From assembly GCA_029959555.1 (NCBI GenBank), contig JASCPI010000007.1, forward strand, positions 1 to 64,000: a stretch of 64,000 bases of DNA, given 5' to 3'. The stretch is from Lysobacteraceae bacterium PS02065 (lineage in GTDB: Bacteria > Pseudomonadota > Gammaproteobacteria > Xanthomonadales > Rhodanobacteraceae). Position numbers and translations under genes: made by a program. Of this stretch, positions 8,639 to 17,513 are shown piece by piece (within the stretch, counting starts at the first letter, position 1; each line of letters starts with the position of its first letter). Below the pieces are notes generated by a model. It did not search any database. It saw only the letters and a program-made list of their open reading frames with translations, and was not told the origin of the DNA.

Positions 8639-9979
8639 TCAGGGTGGCAAGGCGCGCGGCAGCACGACCGTCACTGCGAGGCCGCCGCCGTCACGATTGG
8701 CGAGCTGCACGCGGCCACCGTGCGCCTCGGCGATCTCGCGTGCGAGCGCGAGGCCGAGGCCGGTGCCGCTGCGCTTGGTCGAATAGAACGGCAGCAGCGC
8801 CTGCGCGAGCACCGTATCGCTCATGCCGGGGCCACGATCGCGCACCTCGATGCGCCATTCGCGTCCACGCGCCACGACTTCGAGCTCGACGGTCGATGCG
8901 TCGCCGCTCGCCTCGTGGGCGTTCTTGACCAGGTTGATGAGCAGCTGCTCGACCTGCGTGCGATCGAACCGGCCGGGATCGGCCGGCACCTCGCCGACGA
9001 TCGTGAAGGTGTAGTGCCGCCCGAGCGCCTGCAGGAACGGCCCCCATTCGACGTCCGACGGTTGCGGCATCGGCAGCTTCGCGAAATGCGCGTAGCCCTC
9101 GATGAAGCCACCGAGATGACTCGCACGATCCTCGATCGTGTCGAACACCACACCCATGCGCCGGGTGTCGCCGAGCCGCGCGAGTTCGCGGCCGGAATGG
9201 GCCAGCGAGCGGATCGGTGCGAGCGAATTGTTGAGCTCGTGGCTGATCACGCGGATCACCTTCTTCCAGGTCGCCACCTCGGCGCGCGAAAGTTCACGCG
9301 TCATGCGCCGCAGCATGACCATGCGGTGCGGCCGACCCTGCAGCTTGAACGTGCGCTGGGAGAGGTGGAAGGTCTCGTCCTCGCCGTCGATCGACACGCC
9401 GAACAGCGCGTCCTCGCCCCCCGCGAGCACGCGCGCGAGCTCGGCCGGCGCTTCGGCGAGCACCGCGTCGAAGCTCAGGCCATTCATCGAGATGCCGCCG
9501 TTGAGCAGCGCTCGCGCGGCGAGGTTGGCGACCACGACATGCCCGCCCGGTTCGACGAGCACGAGTGCGTTCGGTGTGTTCTGCACGACCGTGTCGAGCA
9601 GCAGCTCGCGCTGGAACAGGCCCTGGCGCTGCTCGCGCAGCACTGCGCCGAGCGCATTGTGGGCCTCGACGAGATCGCCGAGTTCGTCGTGGCGCGCGTT
9701 GCGGATCGAGAAGCTGAAGTCGCCGTCGCGGAACGCGACGACGCTGCCCGACAAGGTACGGATCAGGGCGACGATCGGCCGCACGAACGCACGCGCGAGC
9801 AGCAGCGACGGCACCAGTCCCGCCGCGACCGCCGCGATCGCTCCGATGAGCATGCTGTCGTGCAGCGCGCCGACCCACGCACCCACGAGCGCGGCGATCG
9901 AAACGGCGAGCAGCATCGCGGCCGCGAATTTGCCTTCGAGCGAGAACAGGCGCATGAGCCACGGTCGGAAGAGGTCCAC
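8639..9979 (-). CDS. NtrY-type sensor histidine kinase
   Basis: This 446-residue protein starts at GTG. Two transmembrane helices (about 17-38 and 43-64) precede a HAMP-like stretch and a PAS-like region (about 125-225). The H-box is ISHELNNSLAPI with His247 as phospho-acceptor, the N-box QLLINLVKNAHEA, and the G-boxes DRGPGM and GTGLGLALAREIAEAHGG. The SHELNNSLAPI form is typical of NtrY-like kinases. It follows the NtrC-type regulator gene by 57 bp, so the two are partners and lie at the end of the ABC exporter unit. The short periplasmic loop suggests it senses a membrane or cytoplasmic signal. Confidence 0.9.
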   Translation of the reverse strand: MDLFRPWLMRLFSLEGKFAAAMLLAVSIAALVGAWVGALHDSMLIGAIAAVAAGLVPSLLLARAFVRPIVALIRTLSGSVVAFRDGDFSFSIRNARHDELGDLVEAHNALGAVLREQRQGLFQRELLLDTVVQNTPNALVLVEPGGHVVVANLAARALLNGGISMNGLSFDAVLAEAPAELARVLAGGEDALFGVSIDGEDETFHLSQRTFKLQGRPHRMVMLRRMTRELSRAEVATWKKVIRVISHELNNSLAPIRSLAHSGRELARLGDTRRMGVVFDTIEDRASHLGGFIEGYAHFAKLPMPQPSDVEWGPFLQALGRHYTFTIVGEVPADPGRFDRTQVEQLLINLVKNAHEASGDASTVELEVVARGREWRIEVRDRGPGMSDTVLAQALLPFYSTKRSGTGLGLALAREIAEAHGGRVQLANRDGGGLAVTVVLPRALPP

Positions 9980-10036
9980 GCCGATTCTGCCCGAGATGCG
10001 ACGCCGACGCGCCGTGCGCGTGAGTGCGGGAACGAG

Positions 10037-11383
<1,347 letters not shown>

Positions 11384-11495
11384 GGGCTTCGCGGGAGAGG
11401 GGCATCGACGCATGTGCGCTTGGATGCAGCGCGACAGCGAACGGTTGCCTGGGTGGATGAAAAAAACTCGTCGGGGATCACCGGAAGCCCGCGAC

Positions 11496-11522
11496 GGTGG
11501 CGGCGAGCATAGCGCCGCCACC
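11496..11522 (-). promoter_or_regulatory. Stem-loop and possible -10 box between the permease and regulator genes
   Basis: In the 159-bp gap a perfect 10-bp stem (GGTGGCGGCG / CGCCGCCACC) has a 7-base loop containing TATGCT on the minus strand (11511-11506). It could attenuate read-through from the ABC genes, or the TATGCT could serve as a -10 for the regulator-kinase pair. These readings are alternatives and I cannot decide between them. An A7 run (minus-strand T7) lies at 11460-11466. Confidence 0.4.
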
Positions 11523-11542
11523 ACCGCCGACGGAATCCGTGG

Positions 11543-12754
11543 TCACACGGCGCGCGTCGCCACGGCAGGCGGCACGCGCGAGGCGCGCAACGCGGGACCC
11601 AGCACCGCGAGCTGGCCGAGCGCCCACAGGCACAGGAACCCGATCGGCACGTAATGCCACGGCAGGCGTGGCGACTGGTAGCGGTCCATGAGCCACAGGC
11701 TGAAACCGTAGGCCAGGATGGCGCCGAGGACCAGGCCGAACGTCGTGATGATGAAGTTCTCGGTCTGGAAGTAGCGCAGGATGTCGGCCTTGGTCGCGCC
11801 GAGCGCGCGGCGCGTGCCGATCTGGCGCGTGCGCTGGGCGACCCAGAAACTCGCCATGCCGACGATGCCGAGCGCGGTGATGCCGAGCAGCGCGACGATC
11901 ACGACACCGAGGATGATGGCCATCGCGCGATCCTGCGAGTAGGCGTTGCGGCGTGTCTCCTCCATCGAGCGCATGCGGCCGATGATGCGTCCCGTGTTGG
12001 CCTCGGCGAGTTTGACCTCGACCTCCTTCATGACCTCGTCGCGACGACCCGGCTCGGTGCGCACGAGGTAGCGCGTCGACGTTCCGTACGGCATGAAGGC
12101 CGGCACGAGCATCGCGTTCTCGATCGTGTCGCTGTTGGTCCAGGGCTGCTGCAGGCGGTCGACGACACCGACGATCGTCGCGGTCGGCGGACCCTCGCCG
12201 AGGTAGACCTCCTTGCCGAGCGCGTCGCCGTTCGGGAACAACGCGTCGCCGAGCGCCTTCGAGACGATCACGACGCGCGGCTGCAGGCGATCGCCGAAGT
12301 CCTTGCGCTCGATCTCCTCGGGCTTGAACGCGCGGCCCGCGACGAGCTGCGTGTCGAAGGCGTCGATCGCGTGCGAGTCGACGATGTAGATCGTCGTGCT
12401 CGTGGTCGGCGTCTTCTGCTGTGGCTGCAGGCTCACGCCGGTGCTCCAGCCACCGCCGCTCAGCGGCATCGAGTTGGTCGGCGCCGCGGCGGCGACACCG
12501 GGCATCTGGCGCAGCAGCGCGAGGTCGGCCGCCTGCGTCGCGAACGCGTCGAAGCCCTGGCCGAAGCCCGTGCTGCCGAACGTGAAGGTGTCGGCCTCGT
12601 TCATGCCGCTCGGGCGATTCATCTGCTCGAGCCGCTGGCTGATGATGAACAGCGCGTTGCAGACGATCGCGAGCGTCAACGCCACCTGCAGGCCGATGAG
12701 CACCATCGAGACCTTGCTGCGCATGAGCGCGGAGAAAATCGGACGGATTTCCAT
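11543..12754 (-). CDS. ABC transporter permease, MacB/FtsX type (second permease)
   Basis: This 403-residue protein has an N-terminal transmembrane helix (about 16-38), a large periplasmic MacB_PCD-type domain, and three C-terminal helices (about 275-300, 328-350, 370-392), with the FtsX-domain signature RQIGTRRALGATKADILRYFQTE (shown as RQIGTRRALGATKADI). This four-helix mechanotransmission topology is that of MacB/LolCE. It lies 10 bp after the first permease gene. The two divergent permeases probably form a heterodimer served by one ATPase. Confidence 0.9.
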   Translation of the reverse strand: MEIRPIFSALMRSKVSMVLIGLQVALTLAIVCNALFIISQRLEQMNRPSGMNEADTFTFGSTGFGQGFDAFATQAADLALLRQMPGVAAAAPTNSMPLSGGGWSTGVSLQPQQKTPTTSTTIYIVDSHAIDAFDTQLVAGRAFKPEEIERKDFGDRLQPRVVIVSKALGDALFPNGDALGKEVYLGEGPPTATIVGVVDRLQQPWTNSDTIENAMLVPAFMPYGTSTRYLVRTEPGRRDEVMKEVEVKLAEANTGRIIGRMRSMEETRRNAYSQDRAMAIILGVVIVALLGITALGIVGMASFWVAQRTRQIGTRRALGATKADILRYFQTENFIITTFGLVLGAILAYGFSLWLMDRYQSPRLPWHYVPIGFLCLWALGQLAVLGPALRASRVPPAVATRAV

Positions 12755-12764
12755 CGATGTGTCC

Positions 12765-14069
12765 TCAGATCTTCAGTTGCGCGGCGGGCTGCACGCGGCA
12801 GGCACGCCAGGTCGGGTAGAGGCCGGCGATGATCGCGGCGACGATCGCGAGCACGACGGTCAGCAGCACCATGGTCCAGTCGAGTTGCGCCACGGTCTTG
12901 TACTGGGAGTACAGCGCGCGCACCCCGATGAGGCCGAGTCCCGTGAGCAGCAGGCCCAGCACGCCACCGGTGAGGCCGACCACGCCCGACTCGATGATGT
13001 ACTGCGCGAACACGTCGCGCCGGCTCGCGCCGAGCGCGCGGCGCAGGCCGATCTCGCCGGCCTTGCGCGAGAACTTCGCGAGCAGCAGACCGATCGTGTT
13101 GACGAGGCACACCGCGAGGAACGCGAACGCGAGGCCGGTCTGCACCTCGACGTCGCGCGAGACGACGCGCTGGTCGGCCATCCACGTGTTGACGTCGGAC
13201 AGGCGGTTGTTGAGCGGACGCTCGAAGCGGCCGAGCTTCTTCTGCTCGTTGACGTAGGAATCGAGGAAGCCCTTGTACTCGGCGACGCGCTCGGGCGAGT
13301 CGAGCTGCACCCAGAACTGCTGCCAGACGCAATCCGAGTCGAGGTACGAGTCCCAGCCGTCGCCGGGCGAGCGGAAGCAGCTGTTGTTGCCGGTCGAACG
13401 CTGGCGCAGGTCCATCCCCGTCGTGTACGGCATGAAGAACTCGTCGGGATCGTTGAACGCACCGTTGGTGAGGTCGTAGTACTTCGCCCGCAGGTTCCAT
13501 TCCGCGAGCACGCCGACGATCGTGTAGTCCGTGCCGCTCAGGCGCACCGTGCGGCCGACGCTGTCGGCGCCACCGAACAGCTTCTCGTTGAGGTCCTTGC
13601 CGAGCACCACGACACGTGCGTGCTCGGCATCCTGGCGACGGTCCCACGGGCCGCCGAACGCGAACTCGGGCTCGAACATGCCGAAGAAGTCCGAGTAGGC
13701 GACGCGACCGAGCGACTGGAACGGCTTGATCTCGGCATTCTCGGGCTGCACCGGCAGGTTGAGCTTGAACATCGCGCTCTGCTTGTCGGCCTTGCCGGCC
13801 TCCATGAGTGCCTTGGCATCGCGGTAGGTGACCTGGTCGGGCGGACGGCCGTCGTCGTAGAACGCGTCGTCGACGCCCCAGTTGTCGAGCTGCACGTAGA
13901 ACAGCTTGTCGCTCTTCCACGGAATCGGGTCGCTGCCCATCAGGTACATGACGGTCAGCGTGGTCATGCTCGCGGCGATGCCGAGCGCAATGCCGATCAC
14001 CATGAGCAGGGTCAGGATCGGGTTGCGCCGCAGGCTGCGGATGCCGAGCTGCAGGTAGTAGGTGAACAT
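12765..14069 (-). CDS. ABC transporter permease, MacB/FtsX type (first permease)
   Basis: This 434-residue protein has the same layout as its downstream neighbour: helix near 20-42, a large periplasmic domain with two Cys (in NNSCF and DSDCVW) that may form a disulfide, and three C-terminal helices with GEIGLRRALGASRRDVFAQY. It lies 11 bp after the ATPase gene. The partner differs strongly in the periplasmic part, suggesting a heteromeric transporter. The substrate cannot be read from sequence; related Xanthomonas-type operons are thought to export peptides or envelope-active compounds. Confidence 0.9.
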   Translation of the reverse strand: MFTYYLQLGIRSLRRNPILTLLMVIGIALGIAASMTTLTVMYLMGSDPIPWKSDKLFYVQLDNWGVDDAFYDDGRPPDQVTYRDAKALMEAGKADKQSAMFKLNLPVQPENAEIKPFQSLGRVAYSDFFGMFEPEFAFGGPWDRRQDAEHARVVVLGKDLNEKLFGGADSVGRTVRLSGTDYTIVGVLAEWNLRAKYYDLTNGAFNDPDEFFMPYTTGMDLRQRSTGNNSCFRSPGDGWDSYLDSDCVWQQFWVQLDSPERVAEYKGFLDSYVNEQKKLGRFERPLNNRLSDVNTWMADQRVVSRDVEVQTGLAFAFLAVCLVNTIGLLLAKFSRKAGEIGLRRALGASRRDVFAQYIIESGVVGLTGGVLGLLLTGLGLIGVRALYSQYKTVAQLDWTMVLLTVVLAIVAAIIAGLYPTWRACRVQPAAQLKI

Positions 14070-14080
14070 CGTCGTCGTCC

Positions 14081-14815
14081 TCAGCCGTTGGCCGCGACCG
14101 CTTCGGCACCACGCGCAGGCGCGCCGGGATCACGCAGCTTCGGCGCTTCCTCGAAATCGGTGACCTGGCCGTCGATCACGTGCACGTTGCGCTGCGCACG
14201 CGCGGCGAGTTCGGGATCGTGCGTCACCATGATGATCGTCGTGCCCTGGCGGTTGACCTCCTCGAGCAGTTCCATGACGCCGCGCGCCATCAGCGAATCG
14301 AGGTTGCCGGTCGGCTCGTCGGCCATGAGCAGGCGCGGACTGCCGGCCAGCGCACGTGCGATCGCGACGCGCTGCTGCTGGCCGCCCGAGAGTTCCGACG
14401 GGTAGTGCTTCATGCGCGAGGCGAGGCCGACGCGCGACAGCGACTCCTCGATGCGCTTCTTGCGGTCGGCGGCGGCGAAGCCGCGGTAGCGCAGCGGCAC
14501 GTCGACATTGTCGAACAGGTTGAGGTCGGGGATCAGGTTGAAGCTCTGGAAGATGAAGCCGATCTTCTCGTTGCGCAGCTTCGAGCGCGCGTTGTCGTCG
14601 AGGCCGGCGACGTCGACGCCGTCGAGCCTGAACTCGCCGCCCGTGAACTCCTCGAGCAGGCCGGCGATGTTGAGGAACGTGGTCTTGCCCGAGCCCGACG
14701 GGCCGGTCACCGCGACGAACTCGCCCTCGCGCACGTGGATCGAGAAGTCACGCAGCGCGTGCGTCTCGATGAGATGGGTGCGGTAGACCTTCTGCAGGTG
14801 GGTCATCTTCAACAT
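14081..14815 (-). CDS. ABC transporter ATP-binding protein, MacB/LolD type
   Basis: This 244-residue protein has Walker A GPSGSGKTT, the Q-loop in FIFQSFNLIPDL, signature LSGGQQQRVAIARALA, Walker B LLMADEPTGNLD and the H-loop MVTHDPE. It is the stand-alone ATPase for the two permeases that follow. The Thr-His-Ala-Leu-Arg-Asp start is characteristic of the LolD/MacB subfamily (o228-type). It is the second gene of the unit, 58 bp after the membrane-fusion protein. Confidence 0.95.
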   Translation of the reverse strand: MLKMTHLQKVYRTHLIETHALRDFSIHVREGEFVAVTGPSGSGKTTFLNIAGLLEEFTGGEFRLDGVDVAGLDDNARSKLRNEKIGFIFQSFNLIPDLNLFDNVDVPLRYRGFAAADRKKRIEESLSRVGLASRMKHYPSELSGGQQQRVAIARALAGSPRLLMADEPTGNLDSLMARGVMELLEEVNRQGTTIIMVTHDPELAARAQRNVHVIDGQVTDFEEAPKLRDPGAPARGAEAVAANG

Positions 14816-14873
14816 CGGGGTTCGCCTCTCGGGAGGTGGTGTTCGTGCGAGGAAGGAAAGGTGTCGGATACGG

Positions 14874-16148
14874 TCAGCGCGACAGCGCGACGCGCTGCAC
14901 GCCGTTGAACTGGTCGGTGCCGGAGATCACGATGCGGTCGCCTTCCTTGACGCCGGAGACGATCTCGACCGCGTTGAGGCTGGTCGCGCCGACCTGGATC
15001 GCGGTGCGCTCGGCGACGTCGCCGCGCACGACGTAGGCGACGCGTCCCGCGCCGGTGTCGACGAACGGGCCGCGCTCGACCATGAGCACGTCCGGGTGTT
15101 CGTCCATGAGGATGCGCGTGGTCAGGCGCTGGTTCTGGCGCAGGCCGGCCGGCTTCTTGTCGGCGAAGCGGATGCGGCCCGTGACCTGGCCGTCGATGAC
15201 CTCGGGCGACACCGCGCTGATCTCGCCGACGTAGGCGCCCGAGTTGTCGCGGATCTCCGCGCCCATGCCGATCGCGAGGTCGTGCGCGAACACTTCCGGC
15301 ACCTGCACCTCGATCTCGAGCGCAGTCAGGTCGACGACGCTGAGGATCGGCGCGTTCGCGGCGACGTTGTTGCGCTGCTGCACGAGCAGCTGGCCGACCT
15401 GGCCGTCGACCGGCGAACGCACCTTGAGCTCCTCGACTTGGCGCTCGAGGTCGGCGGCGAGGAAGCGCTGGCGCTCGAGGGCGAGGCGCTTGCTCTTGAG
15501 CTCGAACGCGAGGCTCTCGATGTCGAGCTTCATGTCGGCCTCGGCATTGACGACCGTGATGTCGGCCTTGGCCAGCGCGTCCTTGGTGCGCAGCAGTTCG
15601 ATCTCCGACATCGCGCCGGCTCGGTAGGCCTTGTCCGTGCGTTCGACTTCGCGCTGCGCGGTCTGGCGGTCGACGAGGGCCTGGTCGAGCAGCTTCTTCG
15701 CCGCGAGCTGCTGCTTGCGATGGTCGAGGTCGGCGCGCTGCACGTCGATCTCGAGGCTCTCGCGCGTGGCCTGCTCCTGCTGCAGCTTGTTGTCGAGCTC
15801 GGGGCTGGCGACTTCCGCGAGCACGTCGCCCTTGGCGACCTTGTCGCCGGCGTTGACCATGAGCGTGACCGTGCCCGCGCTCGTCGCGTACAGCGTCGGC
15901 GCGACCGCGGCGACGACGCGCCCCTGCACCGACACGTCACGCGTGAGCGTGCCGCGCTTGACCTCGGCGATGCGCAGGCGGCTCGTGCTCGCCGACGAAT
16001 CGGACGAGAACAGGCGTGCCGCGGTCGGGATCACGAGCGCACCGGCCACGACCACCGCGAGCGCACCCAGGCCGATCTTGAGCCAGCGCTTGCCGCGCTG
16101 CGGCGCGAGCTTGATCTGGCGGTCCTGAGCGGAAGTGTCGCGAATCAT
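14874..16148 (-). CDS. Periplasmic adaptor (membrane-fusion protein, HlyD/MacA type)
   Basis: This 424-residue protein has a cytoplasmic basic start, one transmembrane helix (about 24-42), a biotinyl-lipoyl half (YATSAGTVTLMVNAGDKVAKGDVLAEV), a coiled-coil hairpin (about 105-230), a second lipoyl half (VRSPVDGQVGQLLVQ) and a beta-barrel. It would bridge the MacB-like transporter to an outer-membrane channel; no TolC-type gene is in the unit. I chose the ATG at 16148 (MIRDTSAQDRQ) with GGAG upstream; longer frames run into the sigma-54 promoter. It is the first gene of the six-gene unit. Confidence 0.92.
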   Translation of the reverse strand: MIRDTSAQDRQIKLAPQRGKRWLKIGLGALAVVVAGALVIPTAARLFSSDSSASTSRLRIAEVKRGTLTRDVSVQGRVVAAVAPTLYATSAGTVTLMVNAGDKVAKGDVLAEVASPELDNKLQQEQATRESLEIDVQRADLDHRKQQLAAKKLLDQALVDRQTAQREVERTDKAYRAGAMSEIELLRTKDALAKADITVVNAEADMKLDIESLAFELKSKRLALERQRFLAADLERQVEELKVRSPVDGQVGQLLVQQRNNVAANAPILSVVDLTALEIEVQVPEVFAHDLAIGMGAEIRDNSGAYVGEISAVSPEVIDGQVTGRIRFADKKPAGLRQNQRLTTRILMDEHPDVLMVERGPFVDTGAGRVAYVVRGDVAERTAIQVGATSLNAVEIVSGVKEGDRIVISGTDQFNGVQRVALSR

Positions 16149-16193
16149 CGAAGTCTCCACGGGTCGCCGGACGCGACCTCCCCGAGACGTTTC

Positions 16194-16209
16194 AGCAAGC
16201 ACCGTGCCA
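16194..16209 (-). promoter_or_regulatory. Sigma-54 (-24/-12) promoter of the ABC exporter unit
   Basis: The minus strand reads TGGCAC-GGTGC-TTGCT, an exact match to the -24 (TGGCAC) and -12 (TTGCW) elements with the required 5-bp spacing. It lies 46-61 bp upstream of the adaptor start, so transcription should begin near 16183. The same unit encodes an NtrC-family activator, the class needed to open such a promoter. Confidence 0.85.
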
Positions 16210-16242
16210 CAACCCAACCGACTGATATCGTTGATGATTGAA

Positions 16243-16320
16243 GCGGACGTCCGCCGCGATCACTGTCCGTCCGGTCGCCCGGACAGGGGCCGGACAGGTC
16301 GCCGCGCCGTCCGCGGACGG
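16243..16320. promoter_or_regulatory. GGAC/GTCC inverted repeats upstream of the sigma-54 promoter (candidate enhancer)
   Basis: Several dyads cluster 35-110 bp upstream of the -24 element: the palindrome GCGGACGTCCGC (16243-16254), CTGTCCG...CGGACAG (16263-16269 / 16280-16286, 10 bp apart) with another CGGACAG at 16291-16297, and the palindrome CCGTCCGCGGACGG (16307-16320). Spacing and symmetry fit upstream activator sites for an NtrC-type protein. They also lie ahead of the divergent ECF sigma gene. Confidence 0.5.
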
Positions 16321-16376
16321 TCCGCACACCCGGTTCGCGCATCCGCATTGCGACCGTTTCGCGCGGCGGCGCATCC

Positions 16377-16970
16377 TTGTCCGACGTGAGCACCAGCAGC
16401 TTCTGCCTCGAAGTCCCCGATACCGTCATCGCCGGCGCGCGCCGCGGCGACCTTCGCGCGCTCGAGCATCTGTACCGCCTGTTCGAACGCCCGGCGTGGA
16501 CCCTCGCGCAGCGCCTCTGCGGCAACGCCGAGGACGCGCGCGAGATCGTGCACGACGCGATGCTGAGGCTGTTCGAACGTGTAGGCCAGTTCCGCGGCGA
16601 CGCGCCTTTCTGGGGCTGGGTCAGGCAGATCGTGCTCAACGAGGCGCTCATGCGCCTGCGCCGCGAACGCGGCCGCGAGGCCGAGGCACTCGACGATGCG
16701 GACGAGCCGGCCCACGAGCTCGTCGCGCCGTGGCAATGGGCCGAGGCACGCGGCCTCGAAGCCGCGCTGGCCACACTGCCGGCACTGACCCGCAGCGTGA
16801 TCTGGCTCTACCACGTCGAGGGCTATACGCACCCGGAGATCGCCGGCCTGACCGGCAAGTCCGTCAGCTTCTCGAAATCGCAACTGGCCCGAGGCACCGC
16901 GCGGTTGCGCGAGCTGCTCGACGCCGAGGAGGTACCTGAATGTCCCGCTCCGATCCCGCTGACCGCATGA
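16377..16970 (+). CDS. ECF-type RNA polymerase sigma factor
   Basis: This 197-residue protein has sigma region 2 (about residues 25-95, with AEDAREIVHDAMLRLFERV and FWGWVRQIVLNEALMRLRRER) and region 4 (about 125-185, with LPALTRSVIWLYHVEGYTHPEIA and a final helix KSQLARGTARLREL). The reading frame opens at TTG 16377; GTG 16386 is an alternative and there is no clear ribosome site. Its 3' end overlaps the next gene, which encodes a single-pass membrane protein, the common sigma/anti-sigma layout. It is divergent from the sigma-54-driven ABC unit. Confidence 0.88.
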   Translation: MSDVSTSSFCLEVPDTVIAGARRGDLRALEHLYRLFERPAWTLAQRLCGNAEDAREIVHDAMLRLFERVGQFRGDAPFWGWVRQIVLNEALMRLRRERGREAEALDDADEPAHELVAPWQWAEARGLEAALATLPALTRSVIWLYHVEGYTHPEIAGLTGKSVSFSKSQLARGTARLRELLDAEEVPECPAPIPLTA

Positions 16971-17500
16971 GCCCGCACGACGACGGACTCGGCGCGGCTC
17001 TGCGCGCGTTGCCGAACGCCGGACCGCCGTCCGACCTTTGGCCCGCGCTCGCCGCCGCGCACACGGCGCGCAGGCGTCACCGGCGCACCCGCATCGTCCG
17101 CGCGTTCGCCGTCGCCGCGACCGTCGTTGTCTTCGCGCTCGTGCCGCTGCTGCTGCCGCACGGCGACGCACCGGTGCACACCCCGGTCACGTCGACGGCC
17201 GTCGCACCGGCCGCTCCCGACGTGGAGGTGCTGCGCGACCGCTCGCGCCAGCTCGAACAATGGCTCGCCGTGCTGTCGGAACAGTCGCCGCACGATGCCC
17301 ACACGCTCATGGCCGCCGCCGAACTCGAGGACCTCGTCGGCCTCGTCGACATGCAGCTCTCGGCCGCGCGCGACGACGCCGAGGCGTTGCCGCTGTGGCG
17401 TCAGCGCGTCGCCCTGCTCGAAGACCTCGCCGTCACGCGCAGCGTGCCGGCCACCCTCGCCGCCGACGGTGCCGCGTGGCACCGCTCCACCACGCTCTGA
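16940..17500 (+). CDS. Single-pass membrane protein, possible anti-sigma factor
   Basis: This 186-residue protein has a cytoplasmic N-terminus (about 50 residues, including SDLWPALAAAHTARRRHRRTR), one transmembrane helix (about 54-72) and a periplasmic helical domain. It overlaps the sigma gene by 31 bp and is followed by a PDZ protein gene 13 bp downstream. No zinc-binding His-X3-Cys-X2-Cys motif is present, so it is not a classical ZAS-domain anti-sigma; the role is inferred from position and topology. Confidence 0.7.
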   Translation: MSRSDPADRMSPHDDGLGAALRALPNAGPPSDLWPALAAAHTARRRHRRTRIVRAFAVAATVVVFALVPLLLPHGDAPVHTPVTSTAVAPAAPDVEVLRDRSRQLEQWLAVLSEQSPHDAHTLMAAAELEDLVGLVDMQLSAARDDAEALPLWRQRVALLEDLAVTRSVPATLAADGAAWHRSTTL

Positions 17501-17513
17501 CAAGGAGTGCATC

